Below, piece after piece: positions 35,408 through 46,469 of a stretch of 64,000 nucleotides of DNA. The position numbers were made by a program, and so were the translations under genes. How positions within the stretch are numbered: position 1 is the stretch's first letter; the number at the start of each line of letters is the position of its first letter. The notes below the pieces were generated by a model. That model saw only the letters and a program-made list of their open reading frames with translations, ran no database searches and was not told where the DNA came from. Source of the DNA: Cyclospora cayetanensis (lineage: Eukaryota; Apicomplexa; Conoidasida; Eucoccidiorida; Eimeriidae); the NCBI RefSeq assembly GCF_002999335.1, contig NW_020312336.1, positions 210,165 through 274,164 on the forward strand. The letters run 5' to 3'.

Positions 35408-38400
35408 TCAGAGGCGGAAATAACACAAGAAAACACAATGCATCGGGGATTCGAGCTGCAGCTCCAGCGAAACCAGCAGCTGCAATCTCAACTGTTGCAC
35501 GCTTTCGTCCTTTTTTGCACACAACGGGAGCGCTGTAGCGTGTGTGCACCTCAGTTTCGGGCTGCTGCAGCAGCAGGCGTTGGAGGAGGCGAGTTGCAGC
35601 CTCCGGTGAAGGAGCGTGAAGGCAGGGCCCTGGGGCAGCAGCATTCCAATACCTGTAACAGAGGCAGCATTGCGTAGGCACCATCGAGCGACGCAAGACA
35701 GGAGAAGGGGAGATTCAAGGCCTCAAGGGAGAAGATGAGCACTGCTAGGATTCAACACCCCGTACGCACTCACCCCCACGTAAGTGCAAAGACATACGAG
35801 TGCATCCTTTTTAAACAAGATGTACAACCCCCCATTATGCGTCGGAACCCCCAAAACGTGAGCCGTGAATATGACAAGGGTGCGCTGATTTCCAACAACA
35901 CCAGCAGCTGCTGCTTTTGATGTAACACTGGCCGCTGCCTGCCACCCGGATGCCACACCTCTCACAGCCGTTAGAAGATGCGGGTCTAGAGGCTGCTGAT
36001 GGAGCTTCATCCTGAGGAAGGCGAATTGTCGGCTGTCTAGCAGCAGCGCGAGCTGTTCCAGCTGTAGCATTTCGAGGGCCGACAGGCCGTCTTCTCGGCT
36101 CCTGCATCAGGCGAGCCAGAAGGGAAACAACAGAGAAGCAAGGGCGTCGCAGCTTTACTATACAAGCGCGAATGGCCCCCCATCACATGGATCCTTGCAA
36201 TCTACGAGATAGGCTCTATAAACGGGATAAGCTGCATCAAATGACAAGAAGAAGTGCGATACGAGTCCGAACGACAGAAAATCAAGACGCCGCTTTGCAT
36301 CAGGTGTGTGTGAGTATTTGTGTGTATGTATGTTTTTGTTTGTTTGTTTGTGTGTGTATGTGTATGTGTGTGTGTGTGTGTGGTATTTTAAGTTAAGTCA
36401 TAAGCGGTTGCGACGCGGCGAAAACAGATGCATGGAATGATGCGAAGGGAAGGAAGGGGTTTCTCTTCTGAGGGGCTTAAAAGCAGCGAACCAACGAAGC
36501 ACACGAAGCCAATCGACACCTTTGCCGTCGCATTGCGATGTGCAGGTGCACTTGTGCCTTACAGTAGCGCGACCACTTCAGCAGCCACCTCCGACTGCCC
36601 CGCGTATAATGAGAGAGCAATCAACCAAACGGAGTTAGTTGCCCTGGAGAGACACATCCATCTCACAGCCCAACAGTCGAAAACGGCTTGCAGCGCACAG
36701 AGGATGCCACTGAATGCCGGAAGGGGCATCCGGAGAGGCTTGAGAGGATGCTTGTTCGTGTGATCCTATGATATTTTTGCCCTTTTTGCTGCTGAATCTG
36801 TTGCAAGACTTACCAGGTGGGCAGCAGGGCTTCAAACATCGTGGTATCCCCTTCTGGGCGGAACAGAGCGGCGGCAGCAGCCGTACCAACAGCAAGAGGA
36901 GGAGCAAAGCTCAAGATGCCATCTAGCTAAAAGGACTAAATCCAACTGCAACCCTAGCAATGCACGCCTTCTGACGGGGGAGCCCGCTCTTTGCAGCCAT
37001 CCCCAGTAAAGCGAAAATGCCACAGACCCCAGAAACCATGGAATGCGTTGGTCCAAGGTGTTTCAGTACTTACCTCTGCGCAGCTCCTGCCGAACGCCCT
37101 TCACTTCCTGCGTCGCGAAAAAAGCCACAGCACGCCATTTTTCGCAGACCCTCTTTCTAAAGAGGTGAGCCTACTAACAGCGGGGCGGGGCAGCAGGTGG
37201 GCCCCCCCCGTATCCCCCATTTGCCACGAACTGCAGAGCTAGCCTCCGTCACGCAGGGTGGCAGACATGTAAGCGGCGCGCTAAGTTGCTTTGCAGACAG
37301 ATTCCGGGGGGGAGCTAGCCACGCCTTTGATGCCCACCTAAGAGCCGCGGGGTCTGTGGCTCCTCTGTTCTGCAGTGGCGAGCCTGTGGAGGCCTCAGGC
37401 CTAACACTCCCTACACATTCGTACCTTGGCACTAAAGAGGTCAATGCTCAGAGCCTGGACAATCTGATGCAGAAACTGTATCGTCTGCTTTGAGTCCTCT
37501 TCAGGGGATACCGGAGGAGCCGCGGCTCCCTCCTCAGCAGGCGTGCTGGGAGTGTCACGTCTTGCCGTTGCGGCCTGGCCTGGTGCTGCGTCATAGCCCG
37601 CTGCTGCCGACGTCGATTCAGCCGCCTTCTTAGCAGCGACAGCCGATTCATATTGGTGCTGGAGCTCCACGGCAATGTGCATATACACCTCACAAGGGTC
37701 CCCCATGGTGCAGAGCTGCCGTAGAGCAAAGTGCCCGCGGCCATCCTGCGAGACGCACATCCGAGCCCTCGAGTCCTTCTTCAAACGCCGAGAAGCCGCG
37801 TATAAAGAGCAGGCAGCGCGCTTCCACTGCCATGTAAGCATTCAATGCAGAAAACTCAACACAACACTCAACGGTTTGAGTGCCTAGCGGCTTAGGGTGT
37901 TGTGCTTACCAGGAGGGAGCGGTTTGCCTTCAACAGCCGCAGCAGCTCTTCCACGACCACCCGAATGTTTGTCGAGTTGCGCTGAATAAATCGGCCTAGA
38001 ATTGAGAGAGCCATCCTCACGATATGATTGGTGGCTGCTGTTGCCACAAACCCAGCAGCTTCACGATTCCTTGTGCTGGAAGCGGACTGCTGGCGGCTCG
38101 GTGCCTCAGCTGCAGACCCCGCTGCTCCAGAAGCCGCTCCTACTGCTGCTGGTGCTGGTGCCAAAGCACTCTCAGCCGTCAACGCAGTGTACAGGACAGT
38201 GGCCACTAGCTGCTGCTGCTTATGCAGCAACAACTGATCTGGCTGCTTGTGCTGCTGCTGCTGCTGAAACAAACTCAAAAAACGCTTTCGCAACGGGCCG
38301 GCCTTCTGCTGCGGCTGCTCCTCTGTCAGCTGCAGCAAATGTGGCTTCTCAACGAGCATCAACTCCATCCACTGGAGGCACAGAGAACGGACGTCGTCTG

Positions 38401-41400
38401 CAGCTGTTGCTGCACCCCCGGGAGTGTCTGCGGCAGCTCCGGCCGCTCCCGTTGACGGTGCTGGTGCGGAATATGATAAAAGGTATCGAGCAGCGCTGCT
38501 GACAAACTCGGAAAGATCCAGAGCAGTAGTTGAGACCAACACCTAAACAAAAGGTGCACAAGCAGCACCAGCAGGGGGATCCACCGGCATCAATACAGAG
38601 CCACAGAAAGAAAGAGCAGCATCGAGTGGAAAGCTGAGATGACATACCCTAGCAATGACGTGTGCATGGACTTCCGCAGCCATCCGCGATATCTCTGTGT
38701 GAACGCACACGCAACCACCACACGCCGCATTGCGACTTTTCCTGCAGCAACTAGTGCTACTGCTGCTTCTCTTCCCGTTGTCGCTGCAAAAGTCCGCGGC
38801 AGTGGATCAGCGACGGAGACGGGTGTAGAGTGACTTGCCTTCTTCTGCTTCCGCAGCGGAACGCAAAATGCTTTGCAGCATTCGGCAGCCAAGCGGCTGC
38901 AGCAGCACCACACCCAGCAACAAACACAAAGAGCAGCTCTATATCTAAAGTTCCAAACAAAGGCAAGGGCAATCGAAGCCTAGAAGTAGGCCCGACGAAC
39001 GTACTTCCAGGTGTCTCTGAACCTCTAGGTGCCACTGTGCCTTGGGAGTGGAATCTGCAGCTGCGACTTCTTCCTGCCGCTGCTGTGTGTCATCCGGTAG
39101 CAGTAGCAACAGCAGCTCGTGCAGCCAAACGAGGGCAGTCAGGTGCGTGAAGGAGCTGTTGCTTTTGTCGCTACAACGCAGCACAACCTCCGCCGTCTGC
39201 GCTACCACAGCTGGATCCGCTGCGGCAAAGGCATAGCACGTGGATTGGCACTACGCGCATCTTGTCTAGAAGAGCAGGAGCTCCAGAAAGCTTAAACATC
39301 AGCTGCGCGCACTGTGCAGCTGCAGGCAGCCAGAGGGGTGCAGCACAGCCTACGGATATCCTCCGTCTTCAAGAGGAACAAGAACATTATGACAAGAGAT
39401 TTAGCAACAGACGCATCAGCGGCCCTCGGCTTCGCTTACTCTCAACCGGATCCGAGCGGAGATCCTCCAAGAAATTCGTGACACACAGATCGGCGGCTTG
39501 GCGAATATCCCTGCGGCAAAGACCATGCAGGGGTAACAGCAGCAGCGCCGGTGGGGTGAGAGATCTGCGCTGCTGCTCCTCGCGCTCAGATGCAGCTGCT
39601 TGGCCAGATAAACGTCTTGCCCCCCTGCACGGAGTGCCACTGCAGCCGCAGTAGCAGAGCCAAAAGAGTCACTCTTCTCCTACCGATGAGAATCCCCAAG
39701 GAGCTCCAGCAAGCCCCCCAGGAAGAGCGGCAAATACTGCAGCATGTCGATGCCTGAAGGCCAGCAACAGCCGCCGAAGCACACCAGCAACATACACATG
39801 CGCATGCGCACCAACGTACCAACGACGTCTCATGAACCCCGTGTGCTGCGATGACGCTTCCAAAGCAGTAAGCAGCAACAGCTCCGGAGCCTTGGTGGCA
39901 GTGGCAACGCCAGCATTGGAGGCGCCACAAACACAGCGAAGCTAGATGAGCAACAAAGGCAGTGGACGTTGTACTACCTGTACTAGTTTCCAGCAAAGAA
40001 ATCCATGAGAGCTGCAAATACAGCACGCGGAAGGCAGCAGTGGCACGCGTGTGTCTTTTAGACGTTAGGAGCCACAAGCAGACGACCTTACACCAATCGA
40101 AGAAAAACACCGTTCGCTTCTTACTGCTAAGACTTTGATATAGGGGTTGCGGACGAGAAGTCTTTCAACAAGCAAATGGATGAAAGCCGGGGTAATAGGT
40201 CCTTGTGCTGTCGCTGCTGTTGCGGCTGCAGGTACTCCCACTGCCGTTGCCGCAGCGGCAGCAGCTGCTGCCTTTGCAGCTGCCGCTGCAGTTTCTTCCT
40301 TTAGCAGGCTGTCAACAAACCCGACGCCTTGTCGCACCTCCCTGTCAACGTCCCCGCAAAGCTGCACGCGTAGGCACACATATATACACACAACCGCATA
40401 TATATATGTATATATATATGTATATATATATATATATATTGTATACACAAACACAAGACATCAATGGGGTAAGCAGCGCCCCTGCCGGCCAGGTGTTGAT
40501 GCCTTCTTCTGGCTTTGTCACTGCTCCTGTGCGGCACCCGGCTGTGCGTGAGGTTCAGCTAGCGCGATCCGCAGAAGAAAATTTGAAGGTTTATCGAAGT
40601 GGGAGTGTGAGGGGCACTCTCTACGGGTGGCTGCGCAGCTTTGGAGCCGCCCAAGTGCCTTGCTGACTTTGCAAAGCCCATCAAAGAGCTCGGGCAGAAA
40701 TCGCAAGCTAAGGCTCCTGGCGGCCTTGAGGACGTTGAACAGACTCTGCAGCAGACAGCCTCCACACGCCGCCAAAGTAGCGCATGCAGGGGAGGCTCTA
40801 CGGGGGAGGCGGAAGCGGCAAGCCTCGCAGCAGAGGGGAGGATGGAAGGGCTGCAGGGTGTAGAAGACTATAAGGAGTGCCCCAGTGCGAGAGACAGAAA
40901 GACTGTCAGTGCCAGCAGTATATCGCTCAGCAGCGAGGATGAGAGACAAGGAAGAGGCAGCAGCCTCGAAGACGCTCAGGGAAACGGCTTCTACCCACCT
41001 CGCACGCATAGTATCGTACTCGCGGATCTGGATCACCAAACGACTTCAAAAGAGGCCTCAGCAGGAGCAGCAAGCAGCACTCCAGGCCTCCAGACTGCAC
41101 AAAAATACTCCCGCACACCGCTAGGAAGGGCAGCTCCAGGAGGTTCCCCCCCATAACCTGAAGGCAGACTTTCTAAGGATTCGGAATCGATCCCTGAGGG
41201 CAAAGTGCGTAGTGCGCATGATGAAGGCATACGTCAAAGGCGAGACCAACAGCTGCAAGTCCCAATAGTCCGCCCTTGCGTATGTTGGCAATAGGACTGG
41301 AGAGGAAGTCGGTGGTCAGAGCAGCAACTGCTTTCTGAACGACGGCAACAATGGCCTCCGTGTCTTGCCGTTGGCTCTCCTGCAGTTCTTGTGGCTTTTC

Positions 41401-41655
41401 CGAGAGACTGGGGGATCCCTTCGCAGAATATTGCATGTCTTCATCGCCTGCGGTGTCTGGTGCGGCCGAGGCAGCTACCGCCACTTGTTGCTTGATGAGC
41501 TGCTGGACAGCCTGAGCCGCAGCCTTCCGCTTCTCAAAGCTTTTGTCTGCCAGGCCCCTGCAGTTATCCCTCCCAAAGAGAAGCCCTGCAGTGGCGAATT
41601 CCACCGAAGAACCATACATGATGGAGGCCTTCACACGGTTCGGATTACCAAGCAT
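35408..41655 (-). CDS. VAC14: VAC14, HEAT-repeat scaffold of the PIKfyve/Fab1 complex
   Basis: VAC14 scaffolds the lipid kinase PIKfyve/Fab1 and the phosphatase FIG4 to control PI(3,5)P2 on endolysosomal membranes. Seventeen exons join in phase, in coding order: 41233-41655, 40999-41094, 40668-40745, 40125-40361, 39978-40011, 39684-39753, 39440-39510, 39005-39219, 38839-38938, 38648-38694, 37910-38542, 37425-37745, 37074-37107, 36814-36922, 36563-36643, 35959-36101, 35408-35652, about 978 residues. Motifs: ADKSFEKRKAAA, RKGGLLGLAA (from 126), DPDPRVRYYACE, LPELFDGLCK, LSWISLLET, LPLFLGGLLELLGDSHR, DIRQAADLC, CLQWMELML, GRGHFALRQLC, PTWATNSVWLIALSLY, FLRMKLHQQPLD and MLLPQGPAFTLLHRRLQ. Poly-Ala and poly-Gln insertions interrupt helices. 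The intron after 38839 starts with GCAAGT. The N-terminal Met and the last 50 residues are the least certain. Introns are 50-460 bases long. Confidence 0.93.
36301..36389. repeat. GT-rich microsatellite in a VAC14 intron
   Basis: An imperfect run of GT, TTTG and TGTA units lies between VAC14 exons 36563-36643 and 35959-36101. It is simple-sequence expansion in non-coding sequence. Confidence 0.85.
40225..40312 (-). repeat. GCA/GCT repeat coding for polyalanine in VAC14
   Basis: On the coding strand, exon 40125-40361 carries near-continuous GCN codons giving Ala runs between KEET and PITPAFIHLL, an insertion inside a HEAT-repeat region that has no counterpart in animal or yeast VAC14. Confidence 0.85.
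40398..40440. repeat. (TA)n/(TATG) microsatellite in a VAC14 intron
   Basis: An alternating TA tract interrupted by TATG units lies in the intron between VAC14 exons 40668-40745 and 40125-40361. Confidence 0.9.
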
Positions 41656-42549
41656 GAGACGCCAATCCCCGCAGTCATCGCAAGCGCTACCGCGGAAACG
41701 CCTGAGATTTGATGCTCCAACAGACGCTGGAGCGATAGCGCCTCCACAGTGCCGCAGCGGCCGGCGGCACCGGTCGAGTGTCTGGTGTTGAAATCGCCTT
41801 GTTGGGGTTGCCGTGCAGAAGAGGCATGAATATAAATGCCTCTAGTGCCGCACACGCCACAGTCCGCGTTGAATTCGTTTGAATAATCGCAGTTTCCCCA
41901 TCCAGACGGCTGGCCTCGACCTCGTGCCGGAAGGAAGGCACGGCGGGATGGAGTCGAAGGCCCTATGTGGAGGCGCGCACTGCGGAACTCGACACCGCAT
42001 CAAGCGCGCATTTTTTCAGTTTTGAGTCGTTACACCTTCACAACTACAGATTCTTGATTGTCTAAACTAAAATTGATGGTTTTTGTATAGCGGGATGCCC
42101 GGCTGGGGGGCTGGGAAAATGCCAGTGCTGGGGTCCTAAGGCGCCACTTGAACAGTAAAATGCGTCTCTTGGGGGCAGACGCGAGGCCCCTAGAGCGCAT
42201 TTCTGGCTGTAATCACATCAGCCTAGGCTTAACAATGGCTCTTGATTACTTTGGGCCCCTTTGAATAGTCGAGAAGATCCTTTAGCTCCGACTCTTCAGG
42301 GCTTCTCAGCCTATATATGATTCCGGTGTTGTTCCCGACAGGGACCGCACGACACGGGAAGTCATTCTCCCCGTACATACAGTGCGATAAGACGAAGTAA
42401 ACCCTAAACACGACAATTCTTGCTCATGGGCTTCCAGGTGTACACGTGAACCTGAGGCACCTCGCGTCCTGTCGTGTTGCAGTGGCAATATGCCTTTTTG
42501 GCACCACAGCTAGTACTTTTACTTGGCTGAAGAGGGGCCATAAATTCCA

Positions 42550-45345
42550 ATGGCCATAGAGGCGCTGCTGTTTAGCAGTGTCTGCCACCGTGGACGCTCA
42601 ACGGCGCGAGCAACATTCCGTTTGTCGGTGCTGCTCCTTCTACTCCTCTTCCAGGCGCAGCGTGCAGAAGCAGCAGCAGCCCTGAGATGTCATGCCAGGA
42701 GCAGAGCCTGCTGTCACTGCAGTTCTGGGGGCCCTACTGGCTTTTTGCATCCTGCAGGAAGTGGTGCCCTGGCATTGTGTAGCGGCAGCAGTAGCAGGGC
42801 TGCTGCGGTGTACGAACACCGGGCGCGCCATCGCCATCTGACTTCACATGCTGCAGCAAGCACCGAAAACGCTGCCCAAAGCATCTTGCGGGAGCAGGAG
42901 AGCCAACAACAACAACAAAAGCAGGATGGCAGTGCGGCGGCTCCCCCTCAGATCGACCTTGCTCGAGCCTTCCAGCTGTTGGAAGCCGTGAGTAGTGGGG
43001 GGCCCCCACTTTTTGCTTCTTCCCAGGGGGGCGGGACCGCAGGTAGCGAGATGCCTGTTCCGAAGGCAGGTATGGGGGAGAAGCAACGCCTCGCCGTGAT
43101 TTTCAACTGCTTGCTGCATGCATGCGAGCGACAGGGGGACGCTCTTGGCGGGTTTGAAGTGTATAGGCAGATGAAGGCCACTGGGGCCCCCCCGGACGAG
43201 GCGACATTCCACAGCGTTGCTGCGTTGCTGGAACGATCGGGAGAGCAACACGGAATGCTAAAGGTGGGCTGCAAAGCCACAATAGAGGTTTGGTTTTAGG
43301 GGGATGCAGGCCTCTAAAGGGTCTTTTTTGAAGTAGACCGTTTATTTTTTGACCATTGGCGCCAGCCCCCTTGTTTTGGTAGTTTGTCGTGTGATACGTA
43401 GCAGCTCACGGTATGCGTCGCTTCGCGATCTACGCCTGCCTGCGTGCAGCTGTTGGAGCACATGCAGGCGGAGGGCCATGAGCCATCTCTAGCAGTCCTT
43501 AGCCTGGCCGTTACCTGCTGTAGCAGAGCAGGCGCTGCTGATGCAGCTTTGCATCTCTCTCAGCAGCTGCGAAGGAGGATTCGCACAGCCGCGGCTGCTG
43601 CTGCCCCGACAGCAGCAGTAGGCGTCGCCCCCTGGACTGCTGGCCTCGAAAAGGAAGACGAAGGCATCAGAGCAGCAGCAACAGCGCTGCAGCAAGCCCT
43701 ACCGTCGAGTGTCTATGCCGCTCTTGTGAGCGGCTGTGCTGCAGCAGGCAGGCATGAAAAGGCCCTTCATTTGTACGGCGAGCTGGCTAGTCTTAAGGGA
43801 TACCAGGAACTGCTGCAGCGACGCCTTGCACAGAAGGCGCAAAACACCCAGCAGGAGCAGCAACAACAACTAGAGCCAGAGACGCTCCAGCACCTCCAGC
43901 AGCTGCTACGGCGAGACTCGTATCTCCCGAAAGCCCAAGTTGTGAATGCCGCCGTTGCTGCAGCAGCTGCAACGGGGCGCTTGCAGCTGGCGCTTTCCTT
44001 CTACAGGCGAGACTTGTTGCGGCAGCAAGAACAACAGGTGCAGCACGGGGAGGACCACTTTGCTGAGGATACCCTTGGTAGCTTGAGTGGAGGCGAGGCA
44101 TATGCCCCGACGACTGAGACCTTCCTGCTGCTGTTAACTGCTGCTGCAGCGCAGCAGAGCTCGAGCACAGTAGATATCTTACTGCGAGACTTTGAGCAGC
44201 AACAGCTGCTGCGGCAGCAACAACAACTTCCGCCGCTTGACGCTCCAGCTATACATGCAGCCGCAGCGGAGGCTCTTGCAGCCGGGGGCAGGTGGAGGGA
44301 AGGCCTACAGCTGCTAGTTCACTCGCATGCGGACCGGCAACGACAGCAACACCAGGCGATTCAACAGCTGCAGCACTTGATCAGCACGCAGCAGCAACTG
44401 CGGCAAGAGGAGCAGCAACTTAATCGGATCCAGCCGATGCTTCAACAGTTCCCCCCAGCGGGGAGCGTTATACCGTATCTTGCATTGCTAAGATCCTGCG
44501 CCGCAGCGGGAGCACCGCGGGAGGCCCTCGGCGTGCTGCGTTTGCTGCAACAGCGGCAGCAGCAGCAGCAGCACCTGTACATGCTGCAGCAGCAACTGCA
44601 GCAAGATGAGGTGCTCTCAGCTGCAGCAGCTGTACCACCAGAGCTGCCCCTAAACGCCTTCGCTGAAGTTATGGCGGCAGCAGCAGCAGCAGCAGATTGG
44701 CAGCTGGTGCTCTCCGTTGCGGCCGAATTCGAGTCTCCGAAGGTGCAGCAGCAAGTTGCAGCAGGGGCCGTTGCCGCAACAGCAGCAGCTGCGACTGCGT
44801 TTGCAAGTAGTGCCACGGAAGAACGCCTACCACAGCATACTGCCGCTACTGCAAACGTCGATGGAGCTGCAGCAGCAGCGGCAGCAGCAAGTGCTGCTGC
44901 TGCCTTGTCGCAGCAACCAATACCCCTAGAGCTGCGTTTACGTATTGCTTCGCTGAAGCTTATGGGGCTATTGCACACGCGACAATCCCTTGCTGCAGCG
45001 AGGCAGCGGGAGCACCTGTTACACCTCATCGAAAAGAGCAGCAGCCGCGGCGCACGCCCCGTGCAAAGAGGCTCAGGGGTACCACAAAGTATTGAGGGAT
45101 TGCATCAGGAGCTGCAGCCTGTAGCAATAAACGATGCACTTACCGAAGACGTCCTGAAGCTTGCAGAGAATATGTTAGGCCCACCAGTACAGGAACACCA
45201 CCCGCAGCGTGCCACCCCACTGCTGCATCCGCATGAGCGGGAGCGGCTGGAGGAGCAGCAGCGACAACGCCACAGAGAGATGGTGCTCGAACAAATCCGG
45301 CAACACGAACAGCAGCCAAGGACGCACAACCCGCACTCCGAATAG
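42550..45345 (+). CDS. Pentatricopeptide-repeat-like protein with a secretory-type leader
   Basis: Two exons join in phase 0, 42550-43263 (donor GTGGGC) and 43450-45345, giving 869 residues. PPR proteins are helical-hairpin repeats that bind organellar RNA. PPR-like units are visible as LLHACERQGDALGGFEVYRQM, the splice-spanning MLKLLEHMQAEGHEP, YAALVSGCAAAGRHEKALHLY, VNAAVAAAAATGRLQLALSF, VIPYLALLRSCAAAGAPREA and others, spaced by Gln and Ala runs. Residues 24-42 are strongly hydrophobic (LSVLLLLLLFQAQRAEA) and are followed by a basic, Ser/Ala-rich segment. In apicomplexans this fits a bipartite apicoplast leader, although a mitochondrial target is also possible. The tail (RQRHREMVLEQIRQHEQQ) is charged. 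The gene diverges from VAC14 with 894 bases between the start codons. The N-terminal ATG is the first in a long open frame. Confidence 0.8.
43842..45304 (+). repeat. CAG/GCA trinucleotide-rich coding tract (poly-Gln and poly-Ala)
   Basis: Exon 2 of the PPR-like gene is dominated by CAG, CAA, GCA and GCT codons, giving repeated Gln and Ala runs between repeat units. Because CAG, AGC and GCA are phases of one repeat, the antisense strand is also open for long stretches (for example 44442-45029), which is an artefact of the repeat. Confidence 0.9.
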
Positions 45346-46469
45346 TCCAAAGAGCTGCAAAAGACCACCCCTGCTGCCGGAACGATGAAAGGAACCCCTT
45401 TTCGTCGTCATAGTTTTACGCAAAAGCTCAATCCATCGTTTGTCTGTGACTCCTCTCCATAGCATTCCAGTGCTGTGCGTATCGCTGCCTCTGGTACCCG
45501 CCTGGCATGGCATTACCCCCACAATTCAGCGAAAACCAGCGGGTTCGCCGCAGCTGTTGCTTCCTTACAGATCGTTCGCCGCAGGGCCTATTCCAAATCT
45601 CGTTACACAGCTACTCTCCAAAACCTTAGCCCTCAGCCCCCACCACCCCGCCCATTAAAATCTGCACGCCCTTATACCCTCAGCTGCCCTTTCCTCCCAA
45701 ACTCCGTTCATCCGCCACAGATTCAGAGCTCTAAAAGTGCAAAAAAAACTCGGTTGGTGTTCACCGCAAAATAGCGAGATCGAGCCGTAAATTTCAAGGG
45801 CCTGTGCCTATTCGTCGCGTTTTATACATAATTATGTGCATTCATACATACTATATATATACCCTGGTGTGTGCTACGCATATTGCGACAATCCACCCTA
45901 CAATAAGGCTACGATGAGCTCGCGCTTTCCACATTTTTAGAGACCAGGTAGTGATTATCAGCTATCTGCGTACTACATCCCTGTTTACCAGCACGCGTAG
46001 GTGGACACATACACCAAATATGGTGTTTTGCATGCTCCTCTCGGGCAGCTCAACGTGTACACTTCAAACCAACATTCTGTAACAACAGCAAAAGATTGTA
46101 GGTAATAACCCCTACTCAGGTTTCTTGACTTCCTTTTTTTTCTCTCAAGTGTAGTACAAAATGCAAAAATGTCGGGTCCGTTGATTTCGAAAAAGATTGC
46201 CGCATCACCAGCGGGCGCCAACTGGCAAGAACGTCGTGGGGCGCTGAGGTAGTGCTGGGAGAGGCCGAGGCTGCCGTCTCTGCAGCAAAATCAGATCGCA
46301 ACAACACCCGGGCTACAAGCTGATTAGATTGGGTAGATGAGGACTCAAAGAAATGTAAACCCTATGTCTGGTCCCTCTGCTAGCTAAAAAAGCCATTTAT
46401 CCTTAGCGAATTTAATGCGAACTTGAGAAGATTGGCGGGTTGAAGAAACCAGAACTACGGGCCTTTAAA
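45346..46469. other. Convergent intergenic region between PPR-like gene and SF3A2
   Basis: The stretch holds both 3' untranslated regions. A C/A-rich segment at 45.5-45.7 kb is open in two plus frames (72-99 codons) but has no motif. A pyrimidine/purine exon-like piece at 46116-46307 (minus) could be an additional 3' exon of SF3A2, but I could not confirm it. Confidence 0.4.

Noticed and set aside
38002..38502. Plus-strand 166-codon Leu/Ala-rich frame
   Set aside because: It is the complement of VAC14 exon 37910-38542, caused by its CAG/GCT repeats.
44442..45029. Minus-strand 195-codon frame, Cys/Ala/Ser-rich
   Set aside because: It is the complement of CAG/GCA repeats in the PPR-like exon (CTG/TGC in other phases), with no independent motif.
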